From positions 4,236 through 13,718 of the forward strand of contig DHNP01000008.1 of the NCBI GenBank assembly GCA_002409585.1: DNA of 9,483 nucleotides. The letters run 5' to 3'. Origin of the DNA: Ruminococcaceae bacterium UBA5413 (lineage in GTDB: Bacteria > Bacillota > Clostridia > Oscillospirales > Acutalibacteraceae). The position numbers were made by a program, and so were the translations under genes. Below the pieces are notes generated by a model. It was not told the DNA's origin. It ran no database searches and saw only the letters and a program-made list of their open reading frames with translations. Positions 1-6,691 of the stretch are shown one piece after another; positions within the stretch are counted from its first letter, which is position 1, and each line of letters starts with the position of its first letter.

Positions 1-9
1 CGAAAGTAA
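1..9 (+). CDS. possible last codons of an upstream gene (probably the ABC-2 permease)
   Basis: Read in frame 1, the window opens with codons for Arg and Lys followed by a TAA at 7-9. This could be the end of a preceding plus-strand gene, and in clostridial genomes the gene before a GldG-like gene is usually an ABC-2 permease. This is inference: frame 2 also ends nearby, at a TGA at 20-22, and frame 3 ends at a TAA at 51-53, so the true end of any upstream gene cannot be decided from this window. Confidence 0.25.
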   Translation, partial: RK

Positions 10-10
10 A

Positions 11-27
11 AGGTGGAGCTGAGGAGG
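11..27 (+). promoter_or_regulatory. two overlapping ribosome-binding candidates for the GldG-like gene
   Basis: AGGTGGAG at 11-18 lies 9 bases before the ATG at 28, a normal spacing. A second and stronger match, GAGGAGG at 21-27, directly abuts that ATG and is too close to serve it, but it lies 9 bases before an in-frame TTG at 37. The site therefore does not settle the start fully; ATG 28 is preferred because it is an ATG with an acceptable site. A GTG at 13 lies inside the first purine run and is unlikely. Confidence 0.5.
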
Positions 28-1728
28 ATGGAAAAATTGAACGGCAACGATAACGATAAGAAAGATATAATAAACACCGGCGCCGCCGAAAACGCGCCGG
101 ACAGCGAAAAAACCGCTGAACCCGAAAACACCGCTCCGGCGGAAAGCGCGCCTGAAGAAAGCGCCGTTTCCGGCGAAAGCGCACCCCAAAAGGATGCCGG
201 TACAGAAAAAGAAGGCAAAGGCAAAAACAAAGGGCCGAAAAACCATAAATTCAAAAAATATATCCACTCCGTAAAATTCAGGAAAACGTCTATTTCTACT
301 GCGTTTACAGTCGGGTTCATAGCCATAGTTGTGCTTATAAACATCATTGTGGGCATACTGGGCGACAAATTCCCGTCAATGAACGTCGATATGACCAAAA
401 ACGGCCTTAATTCCCTCTCTGAGCAGTCTGAAAAGGTGGTTGACAGCGTAAAGATACCCGTGACCATTTACGTGCTTGCCCAAAAGCAGCAGATAGAAAG
501 CGACTCCTCTTACCACCAGATAAGCAGCCTTGCCGCAAAGATAGCCGAGCGCAACAGTAAGATAAGCGTGCAGTACATCGACCTTGACAAGAACCCCACA
601 TTTGCCGCAAACTACAAAAGCGAAAGCCTCGCGAACGGCGACGTGCTCGTAACGTCAAAGAAGCGGTACCGCCTTCTGACTTCGTCCGACTTGTTCACGC
701 AGCAGTACAGCTCCGACTACTCGTCGTCTGAAACTTACTCAAACGTTGACAGCGCCCTCGCTTCGGCGCTTAACACCGTCACGTCCGACAGCCTGCCGCT
801 GGCGGCTTTTGACACGGCGCACAGCGAAAGCCTCGACTCAAGCGGCTACAAGTCGCTTTTGGAAAACAACAGCTTCAAGACCGACGACTTCAGCCTCCTT
901 ACTGACGAGATACCGTCAGGGACGCAGCTTGTCGTTTTGGGATGCCCTACAACAGACCTTACGGATGCCGAAGTAAGCAAGCTTGCCAACTTCCTTTCGG
1001 ATAAGAGCCTTGCGGCAGACCGCTCCCTTGTAGTGACATACTCGCCTAACCAAAAGGATATGCCTAAGCTTTCATCTTTCCTCAAGGAGTGGGGCCTGTC
1101 CGTACAAAGCGGCGTTGTCGTCGAAAGCGACTCGCAGAAATACTGGTACAACCCGTCACAGAGCTACTCGCAGGTAAACATTATATCTGATATACAGAGT
1201 ACGCCCGACCTTGGCAGCGGAAGCTCGTCTTACGGCGACTACTTCACCACGCCGCTTTCTTCAGCTGTAAATATACTTTTCGAAAACAGCGGCTCCAAGA
1301 GCACTTACCCGCTGATAAAATCTTCCGACAGCTGTTACCTTGTTACAAGCGAAACATCATCGTCCGACGAAATGAAGAAAAGCTCGTACAACATAGCCGC
1401 CCTTTCGCAGGATACCGTGACCTCCGGCAGCAAAGAGTACAAGTCAAACGTCATAGTAAGCGGCAGCACCGATATGTTATCGAGCAGCATTATAAAAGCG
1501 ACAAGCTTCGCTAACGGCAAATATGTCGCCGCGCTTTCAAAGTACGCCACCGGCACACAGAACTCGGCCAACACCGTGGATATAGAGTCCAAAGATGCCA
1601 ACGTGCAGGACATCACGCTGAGCGCCGGCATGACGACGGTATGGGGCGTATGGGTATTTATGTTCCTTATTCCGTTTGCCGTCATAACAGCCGGCATAGT
1701 AGTTTTTGTAAGGAGGAAGAAACTGTAA
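28..1728 (+). CDS. GldG-like auxiliary protein of an ABC-2 type transporter
   Basis: This 566-residue protein resembles the GldG/ABC_transp_aux family, membrane-anchored partners of ABC-2 type transporters. GldG itself belongs to the Bacteroidetes gliding machinery, but clostridial relatives are transporter accessories with unknown cargo. Residues 1-85 form a charged, Ala/Glu/Pro/Ser-rich cytoplasmic tail ending in a Lys-rich stretch. A membrane segment follows at about 93-112. The family hallmark starts at about 119 (MNVDMTKNGLNSLSEQ), then a thioredoxin-like region (VTIYVLA at 145-151, YIDLDKNP at 183-190). The extracellular part runs to about 537 and is very serine-rich. A second membrane segment (about 540-561) ends in a basic VRRKKL tail, giving an N-in, C-in topology. 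The DUF4340 gene begins 4 bases downstream. The start is ATG 28, with TTG 37 as the alternative. Family assignment is confident; the substrate is not known. Confidence 0.85.
   Translation: MEKLNGNDNDKKDIINTGAAENAPDSEKTAEPENTAPAESAPEESAVSGESAPQKDAGTEKEGKGKNKGPKNHKFKKYIHSVKFRKTSISTAFTVGFIAIVVLINIIVGILGDKFPSMNVDMTKNGLNSLSEQSEKVVDSVKIPVTIYVLAQKQQIESDSSYHQISSLAAKIAERNSKISVQYIDLDKNPTFAANYKSESLANGDVLVTSKKRYRLLTSSDLFTQQYSSDYSSSETYSNVDSALASALNTVTSDSLPLAAFDTAHSESLDSSGYKSLLENNSFKTDDFSLLTDEIPSGTQLVVLGCPTTDLTDAEVSKLANFLSDKSLAADRSLVVTYSPNQKDMPKLSSFLKEWGLSVQSGVVVESDSQKYWYNPSQSYSQVNIISDIQSTPDLGSGSSSYGDYFTTPLSSAVNILFENSGSKSTYPLIKSSDSCYLVTSETSSSDEMKKSSYNIAALSQDTVTSGSKEYKSNVIVSGSTDMLSSSIIKATSFANGKYVAALSKYATGTQNSANTVDIESKDANVQDITLSAGMTTVWGVWVFMFLIPFAVITAGIVVFVRRKKL
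1711..1716 (+). promoter_or_regulatory. ribosome-binding site for the DUF4340 gene
   Basis: AGGAGG is embedded in the last codons of the GldG-like gene (it encodes the Arg-Arg of the basic C-terminus). It lies 16 bases before ATG 1733, longer than usual, so initiation may depend on ribosomes finishing the upstream gene at TAA 1726-1728. Confidence 0.5.
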
Positions 1729-1732
1729 GCGT

Positions 1733-3169
1733 ATGAAAAAGACTACCAGAAATCTTATAATAGTCGCAGTTTGCGTAGCCGCATTAGGCGGTACGGCCGC
1801 CGCGCTGTCTTTTTCAAACGGCGGCAGCAGTTCGTCATCGTCGTCTTCATCGTCAAATATAGAGCTTGTTTCTAAAAAGAGTCAGGATATAGCCTCCATG
1901 CAGGTTGAAAACAAAAAAGGCAGTTACACGCTCGTGCCGGTTTCAAATAAGCTGTCCGCAAGCAGCTCCGGCAGTTCCTCAGGCACGGCGGACGTCACCT
2001 ACACGGTAAAGGAGCTTTCCGGCGTGCCGGTAAACACGTCGGAAACAGGCTCCGTCGTAAAAAACGGTTTCAGCCTTGCCGCCACAAGGAACCTCGGCAC
2101 CGTCAGCAGCCTTGGAGACTACGGGCTTGACGACCCGCAGGCAACAGTCAAAGTTACGTTTAAAGACGGCAGCACTTTCAACTACAAGATCGGCAGCACT
2201 ACGGCGACAGACACGTCAGCCTACTACATGTGCGGTCTCGACTCGAACGCTGTGTATATCGTAACCATTGACTCCGGCCTGCTTGAGGACGCCAAGTACT
2301 TTGTAAACAAGGAAATCCTTTCAATAAGCAGCTCCGAAGGCAACAACGACTTCACCAGCATAAAGCTAAGCGGGACCAACTACCCGCAGGCGGTACAGAT
2401 AGCTAAAAAGGGCAATTACTTAAGGATAACCGCGCCGCAGGCTTACGAAATGGACTACAGTAACTCAAGTTCTCTTGAGTCGCAGCTTGCCGGCCTTACC
2501 GCAAGCTCTGTCGAAGCCGTTAACCCCGACGCAAAGGCCCTTGCTTCTTACGGCCTTGACAAGCCGTGCGCCGTGTGTGAATTTACCGTAAACAAGGGCA
2601 GCTACAAGATTTCCGCAGGGAAAAAAGACGGCAGTTACTACGTCATGCTTGACGGCTCAAACGTAGTTTACGGCGTTTCGCAGGACAGCGTCAGCGCGTG
2701 GGCCGACTCGGGGCTTTTCGGCCTGAGGGAGAAAATCATCCTCACAGAGCTGACGTCAGACGTTAAGTCCGTAACCGTCACAAGCGGCAGCACCGTAGAC
2801 GTGCTTAACGTAACGCGCAAGGAAAAAACTTCGTCGAAGTCGTCGTCGTCAGGCAGCACTCCCGAGTACACTTACACCGTTACGGGCAACAACGGCAAAA
2901 AGCTTAACTATGACAGCGGCTTTACCAGTTTTTACAATAAAGTGTCCGCTACGGAGATACTTGAGGATGCATCGGAAAAACCGTCGGGGAGTCCGGCGCT
3001 TACCTTAGAGTACACCTATTTTGACAGCAGCAATAAAGACAAAGTGGAGTTTTACGATACAGGCGACCGCAGGTACACAGTAGTCCTTAACGGCAATGTT
3101 TTCGGCAAGGTCACGGTTGACGACATAAATACGATAAAGTCGGAAACCTCGTCCGTCGAGGGCGGTTAA
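1733..3169 (+). CDS. membrane-anchored DUF4340 domain protein
   Basis: This 478-residue protein begins with a basic start and a hydrophobic stretch (about 8-26) that should act as a signal anchor. I see no lipobox, because the only nearby Cys (14) sits in VAVC. A run of ten serines follows (32-41). The body is a DUF4340-type beta-rich protein, recognised by repeated modules that begin with a YGLD[DK]P motif: 130-135 leads into module A (to about 177) and 273-278 into module B (to about 315). A more divergent third copy lies at about 419-467. Serine-rich linkers occur at 32-41, 76-84 and 367-373. DUF4340 genes commonly follow GldG-like genes in ABC-2 transporter operons, and this one does so with a 4-base gap, so the two products probably act together outside the membrane. 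No catalytic residues are apparent. The biochemical function is unknown. Confidence 0.8.
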   Translation: MKKTTRNLIIVAVCVAALGGTAAALSFSNGGSSSSSSSSSSNIELVSKKSQDIASMQVENKKGSYTLVPVSNKLSASSSGSSSGTADVTYTVKELSGVPVNTSETGSVVKNGFSLAATRNLGTVSSLGDYGLDDPQATVKVTFKDGSTFNYKIGSTTATDTSAYYMCGLDSNAVYIVTIDSGLLEDAKYFVNKEILSISSSEGNNDFTSIKLSGTNYPQAVQIAKKGNYLRITAPQAYEMDYSNSSSLESQLAGLTASSVEAVNPDAKALASYGLDKPCAVCEFTVNKGSYKISAGKKDGSYYVMLDGSNVVYGVSQDSVSAWADSGLFGLREKIILTELTSDVKSVTVTSGSTVDVLNVTRKEKTSSKSSSSGSTPEYTYTVTGNNGKKLNYDSGFTSFYNKVSATEILEDASEKPSGSPALTLEYTYFDSSNKDKVEFYDTGDRRYTVVLNGNVFGKVTVDDINTIKSETSSVEGG

Positions 3170-3189
3170 GCCGCTTCTTCCGTTTAATA

Positions 3190-3235
3190 AAATGCCGCCC
3201 CGTGTAGACCGGAAGGTTTACACGGGGCGGCATTT
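3190..3235. terminator. bidirectional rho-independent terminator between convergent genes
   Basis: A perfect 17-base-pair inverted repeat (3190-3206 with 3219-3235) is extended inward by a G-U, an A-U and two C-G pairs to a GGAA tetraloop at 3211-3214. The stem core is GCCGCCCCGTGTA. Its A-rich left edge and T-rich right edge supply a short U tract on either strand, and on the minus strand CATTTTATT follows the core. It starts 20 bases after the DUF4340 stop and lies 14 bases beyond the pheA stop, so it can end both transcripts. The G-U pair becomes an A-C mismatch on the minus strand, so the hairpin is slightly better for the plus-strand transcript. Confidence 0.9.
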
Positions 3236-3249
3236 ACGTATATTTATTA

Positions 3250-4362
3250 TTACTTTTCAGTGTAGTTGCCAAGAAATGAAAAGCGCGGCAGTTCGTCGTA
3301 AAGGGAACATATAAGGCCGAGCGTATCCGGGTCACTGACGTTGCCCGTAAAGTCAAGGTAAAAATCGTACTCGAAGTTTTTGTCCGGTATGGGGCGCGAC
3401 TCCATTTTCGTAAGGTTAAGGCCGGCCCTGGCGAAACGCTCAAGCACCGAGCAAAGCGTGCCTGTGCTGTGCGGAAGTGAAAAGCACAGGCTTATCTTGT
3501 TGGCTTCCGGCGGTATAAAAAGCGTGCGGCTTATGACGATAAACCTTGTCCTGTTGCCGTCACAGTTCTGTATGTTGTCGGCAAGTACGTTAAGCCCGTA
3601 CCCGTCTGCGGCGTGCCTTGAGCAGACCGCCGCGGTGCCGGGAGTTTCGGCAGCCATGCGCGCGGCCTGCGCCGTGCTTTGGTACGGGCAGACCTTAAAC
3701 GTATGGCCTGACAGGAACTCCGAGCATTGTTTAAGCGCCTGCGGGTGCGAGTAGACCGCCTTCACACCGGCTATATCTTTTTCGCGCGAAGCAAGGCAGT
3801 CGCGTACAGGCAGGCTCAAAGCGCCTGAAATGTAAAACCTGTATTTAAGTATGAGGTCATAGACTTCGCCGACCGAGCCTGCGGATGAATTTTCCACAGG
3901 CAGCACTCCGCAGTCTGCGCGGCCGTTTTTCACAGCTTCAAAGATATCGCCGAAGCATGAAAAGAACTCGGCTGAAGCGCCGGGAAACAGGCGCCCGAGG
4001 GCTTCATGCGAAAACGAGCCTTTCTGCCCAAGGCACGCCGCCGTTTTTGCTTCCGGTACAAAAGGCGGGGCGTTTTTTATGGTGCCGCGCAGCGCTTTCC
4101 CGCTTCCGAGGATTTTGTACTGCGTGTCGCGGCTCATAGACATAATATACGAAAACAGCGCGCGCGTTTCGCCTGCGTGCCTGCCTGACTTTTCCGCGGC
4201 AGAGCGGAGTATCTCGCCCTCCCTGCCGCCGTTAAAGACGGGGAGGCCCTTTTCAGCTTTTATTTTTGCCACTTTTTCGGCGCACTCCATGCGTTTTATG
4301 AAAAGCGGCAGAAGCTCGGAGTCTATGCGGTCGATTTCTTCCCTTATATCGTCTAATTCCAT
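3250..4362 (-). CDS. pheA: bifunctional chorismate mutase / prephenate dehydratase (P-protein)
   Basis: This fused enzyme converts chorismate to prephenate and then to phenylpyruvate, the precursor of phenylalanine; it is cytoplasmic. At 370 residues it is close to the 386 of E. coli PheA. Residues 1-85 are an AroQ-type chorismate mutase. Aligned by eye to the E. coli enzyme, R7, R24, K35, R47, E48, S77 and Q81 match its active-site residues, while the position of E. coli Asp48 is Asn44. Residues about 106-280 are prephenate dehydratase, with LGQKGSFSHEA (111-121), LPVENS (154-159), SHPQAL (205-210) and the catalytic NRTRF (270-274). An ACT domain follows (about 288-366) with ESRP at 321-324, so feedback inhibition by phenylalanine is expected. 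It is the last gene of the operon, 42 bases after aroC, with a modest GGGG ribosome site at 4374-4377. Confidence 0.95.
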   Translation of the reverse strand: MELDDIREEIDRIDSELLPLFIKRMECAEKVAKIKAEKGLPVFNGGREGEILRSAAEKSGRHAGETRALFSYIMSMSRDTQYKILGSGKALRGTIKNAPPFVPEAKTAACLGQKGSFSHEALGRLFPGASAEFFSCFGDIFEAVKNGRADCGVLPVENSSAGSVGEVYDLILKYRFYISGALSLPVRDCLASREKDIAGVKAVYSHPQALKQCSEFLSGHTFKVCPYQSTAQAARMAAETPGTAAVCSRHAADGYGLNVLADNIQNCDGNRTRFIVISRTLFIPPEANKISLCFSLPHSTGTLCSVLERFARAGLNLTKMESRPIPDKNFEYDFYLDFTGNVSDPDTLGLICSLYDELPRFSFLGNYTEK

Positions 4363-4404
4363 AGTAAATATTTCCCCACTTTAAATTCTGTCATAAACAA
4401 TAAT

Positions 4405-5472
4405 TTACAGTACCGCCGACAAAGCCCACACAGCCGCCGCCGCTTCCACCGCGGGTACGGCGCGCGGGACTATGCACGGGTCGTGCCTGCCGCGCACCGT
4501 CAGCCTGGCACCTGCCCGCGACTCAAGGTCAACGCTTTCCTGCTCCATGCCTATTGACGGGGTGGGTTTAAACGCCGCGCGGAAAACAACAGGCATGCCG
4601 TCGGTTATGCCGCCGAGTACGCCGCCGCAGTTATTTGTCCTGGTTTTAACTTCTCCGCCGCCGTAGTAAAACGGGTCGTTGTTTTCGCTGCCGAGCATTT
4701 GGGCTGAGGCAAACCCAGCGCCGAACTCTATGCCCTTGCAGGCAGGTATGCCGAAAACAAGCGATGAGATTTCTGACTCCGCCCCTTCCGCAAGCGGGCC
4801 GCACAGGCCTGCAGGCAGTCCCGCTGCGGCACACTCGACTATGCCGCCCACGCTGTCAAGGGAGCTTTGCGCTTCCGCTATCTTTTCGCGCATTGCTTTT
4901 TCTGCGGCGCCGTCTATTACCGGAAAATACCGCCCCGAAAGGCTGTCGAGAAGCGACGGGGATATGTCCGCCATATCGAACGGTTTATCTTTTACACCGT
5001 ATATGGAATAAACGTGCGCGCCTACCGTTACGCCCCGCCTGCGGAGTATCTGCCTGCAAACGGCGCCCGCAAAAACGAGCGGCGCGGTAAGCCGGCCTGA
5101 AAAATGCCCTCCGCCCCGCACGTCGTTAAACCCGCCGTACTTTACGTAAGCCGTATAGTCTGCGTGCCCCGGGCGCGGGATGCGGCTTATGTTTTTATAG
5201 TCTGAGGAATGTGTGTCGCTGTTTTTTATAACGGCGCAGAGCGGCGCGCCTGTGGTCATGCCGCTCAGCACGCCGCTCAGCACCACAGGCTCGTCGTTTT
5301 CTTTTCTTTTCGTAGAAGAAGCGTCGTTTCCCGGGGCGCGCCGCGCCATCTGCCTTTTTACTTCTTCAAAGTCTATTTCCTCACCGGCCGGAAGCCCGTC
5401 AATGACAGCGCCTATTGCCGTGCCGTGGCTTTCGCCGAAAACAGATAATTTTATTTTATCTCCCCAGGTCAT
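4405..5472 (-). CDS. aroC: chorismate synthase
   Basis: It converts EPSP to chorismate with reduced FMN, the last common step of the pathway. I start it at ATG 5472 (355 residues). The ATG at 5505 would add 11 residues absent from the family and has no better ribosome site, whereas MTWGDKIKLSVFGESHG is the normal N-terminus. Visible landmarks are GESHG (13-17, His16), RPGHAD (100-105, His103), the glycine-rich GGGHFSGRLTA (120-130), GGITDGMPV (287-295), FKPTPSI (301-307) and RHDP (329-332). The two histidines correspond to the catalytic acid pair of the family. The 5' end overlaps aroA by 17 bases, so the two are probably translationally coupled. Length and motifs are complete. Confidence 0.95.
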   Translation of the reverse strand: MTWGDKIKLSVFGESHGTAIGAVIDGLPAGEEIDFEEVKRQMARRAPGNDASSTKRKENDEPVVLSGVLSGMTTGAPLCAVIKNSDTHSSDYKNISRIPRPGHADYTAYVKYGGFNDVRGGGHFSGRLTAPLVFAGAVCRQILRRRGVTVGAHVYSIYGVKDKPFDMADISPSLLDSLSGRYFPVIDGAAEKAMREKIAEAQSSLDSVGGIVECAAAGLPAGLCGPLAEGAESEISSLVFGIPACKGIEFGAGFASAQMLGSENNDPFYYGGGEVKTRTNNCGGVLGGITDGMPVVFRAAFKPTPSIGMEQESVDLESRAGARLTVRGRHDPCIVPRAVPAVEAAAAVWALSAVL

Positions 5473-6691
5473 ATGCTTTTCCTCCCAGTCTCCTGTAATC
5501 GTCAAAAAAGGCGGGGTAGCTTTTGCTTACGCTTTCACTGTCTGAAATGGTAACACCGCCGTCCGCGCGTGACGCGGCCACGGCAAGCGCCATGACTACC
5601 CTGTGGTCGCGGCATCCGTCCGCTTTGCCGGCGGTAAGCTTCTTAACGCCGTCTATAACAAGGCCGTCCGGAGCTTCACGCACCCTGCCGCCTAAAGAGT
5701 TAAGCCCGCCCGCCATGGCGGAAAGGCGGTCGCTCTCCTTCAGCCTGAGCCGTTTCGCGTTATATATGACGGTGCGGCCTTTGCACAGCGCGGCAGCTGC
5801 CGCAAGCGCCGGCACGAGGTCCGGTATCTGGGATGCGTCAATCTCCATGCCGCGCAGGCTGCCGCGGCTTACAGACAGCATCCCGTGTTTACGCGTTACG
5901 GCGGCTCCGAATTTTTTAAAAAGGCTTTCTGCCGCCATATCGCCTTGCTTAGATGAGAAATTAAGCCCTTCTATTTCTACGTCGCCGCCTAAGGCACCGG
6001 CTTCAATAAAAAACGCCGCCTGTGACCAGTCCCTCTCGACGGCATAAGCTTCCTGCGTTTTGTATGACTGCCTGCCGGGGATAAGCCAGCCGCGCTGAGT
6101 CTTTTCGACATGCACACCGAAGGCCTCCATAGTCTGCACTGTCATGCCTACGTACCCTGCCGACTCAAGCGGTGACGAAAGGCGTATTTCACTTTGGCTT
6201 TCGAGCAGGGGGAGCGAAAGCAAAAGCCCTGTTATGAACTGCGAGCTTACATCCCCCGGCAGTGTGAAAACGCCTGGCGTAAGTCTTCCGGAAACTTTAA
6301 GCGGCAGTCCGCCCGCGCTTTCGCAGTTTACGCCGCGGCGCGGCAGGCAGTCAAGGTAAACGCCTAAAGGACGCGACGGCAGCCTTCCGTGCCCTGTGAA
6401 AACGGCTTTAACACCGAGCGCCGCGGCAACCGGGATTAAAAAACGCAGTGTCGACCCCGACTCGCCGCAGTCAACGGTTATGCCGCCGGTGCCGCTTTCA
6501 GACGCGTTTATTATTTGCGCGGCCGCCCTTTTTGTAGCGGCGACGTCATCGCTTAACGGCTCGTTTTCGGGCAGTACGCTTAAGTTGCCCGCGAGCGCCG
6601 CGCATATGGCCGCCCTGTGTGCGGCGCTTTTTGAAAGCGGAACCTTTACCCGTCCGCTGAGCCGCGACGGCTCTATAAGTATACTGCTCAT
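5456..6691 (-). CDS. aroA: 3-phosphoshikimate 1-carboxyvinyltransferase (EPSP synthase)
   Basis: It joins phosphoenolpyruvate to shikimate 3-phosphate to form EPSP. The protein has 411 residues, near the usual 420-440. Recognised by eye against E. coli AroA: LSKSAAHRA (19-27; Lys21, Ser22, Arg26), the PEP-site loop CGESGSTLRFLIP (75-87), the Arg of LPSRP (104-108), SSQF (149-152), PDL with catalytic Asp291, KESDR (318-322, Glu319 and Arg322), DHR (362-364) and VSKSYPAFF (388-396). The PEP loop differs from the classical NAGTAMRP: Gly79 is kept, but the following positions are Ser, Thr, Leu, Arg, Phe, so the residue equivalent to Pro101 is Phe84. The start codon shares ATGA with the aroB stop (4-base overlap), preceded by a GAGGG ribosome site. 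Confidence 0.95.
   Translation of the reverse strand: MSSILIEPSRLSGRVKVPLSKSAAHRAAICAALAGNLSVLPENEPLSDDVAATKRAAAQIINASESGTGGITVDCGESGSTLRFLIPVAAALGVKAVFTGHGRLPSRPLGVYLDCLPRRGVNCESAGGLPLKVSGRLTPGVFTLPGDVSSQFITGLLLSLPLLESQSEIRLSSPLESAGYVGMTVQTMEAFGVHVEKTQRGWLIPGRQSYKTQEAYAVERDWSQAAFFIEAGALGGDVEIEGLNFSSKQGDMAAESLFKKFGAAVTRKHGMLSVSRGSLRGMEIDASQIPDLVPALAAAAALCKGRTVIYNAKRLRLKESDRLSAMAGGLNSLGGRVREAPDGLVIDGVKKLTAGKADGCRDHRVVMALAVAASRADGGVTISDSESVSKSYPAFFDDYRRLGGKAYDLGR
5481..5486 (-). promoter_or_regulatory. ribosome-binding site that fixes the aroC start
   Basis: On the minus strand GGGAGG stands 8 bases before ATG 5472, inside the 3' end of aroA. Together with the conserved MTWGD N-terminus it argues strongly for this start and against the in-frame ATG at 5505. 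Confidence 0.85.

Noticed and set aside
407..1697. Minus-strand open frames (83, 101 and 120 codons) opposite the GldG-like gene
   Set aside because: Shadows of the serine-rich coding frame; no recognisable domain or ribosome site.
1733..1820. Lipoprotein signal in the DUF4340 protein
   Set aside because: The only early cysteine (residue 14, in VAVC) lies in the middle of the hydrophobic stretch and does not fit a lipobox, so a signal anchor is more likely.
3380..3754. 124-codon plus-strand open frame opposite pheA
   Set aside because: Antisense to conserved ACT and dehydratase motifs, with no supporting start signal.
4363..4404. Possible promoter or attenuator between aroC and pheA
   Set aside because: The 42-base gap is A/T-rich but shows no convincing -10/-35 pair and no stable hairpin.
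5473..5505. ATG 5505 as the aroC start
   Set aside because: It adds 11 residues not found in chorismate synthases, while ATG 5472 has a well-spaced GGGAGG site and the conserved MTWGD beginning.
5523..6047. 174-codon plus-strand open frame opposite aroA
   Set aside because: It lies wholly antisense to a well-supported EPSP synthase, has no family resemblance and no ribosome site I can see; such frames arise from the G/C-rich third positions of the real gene.
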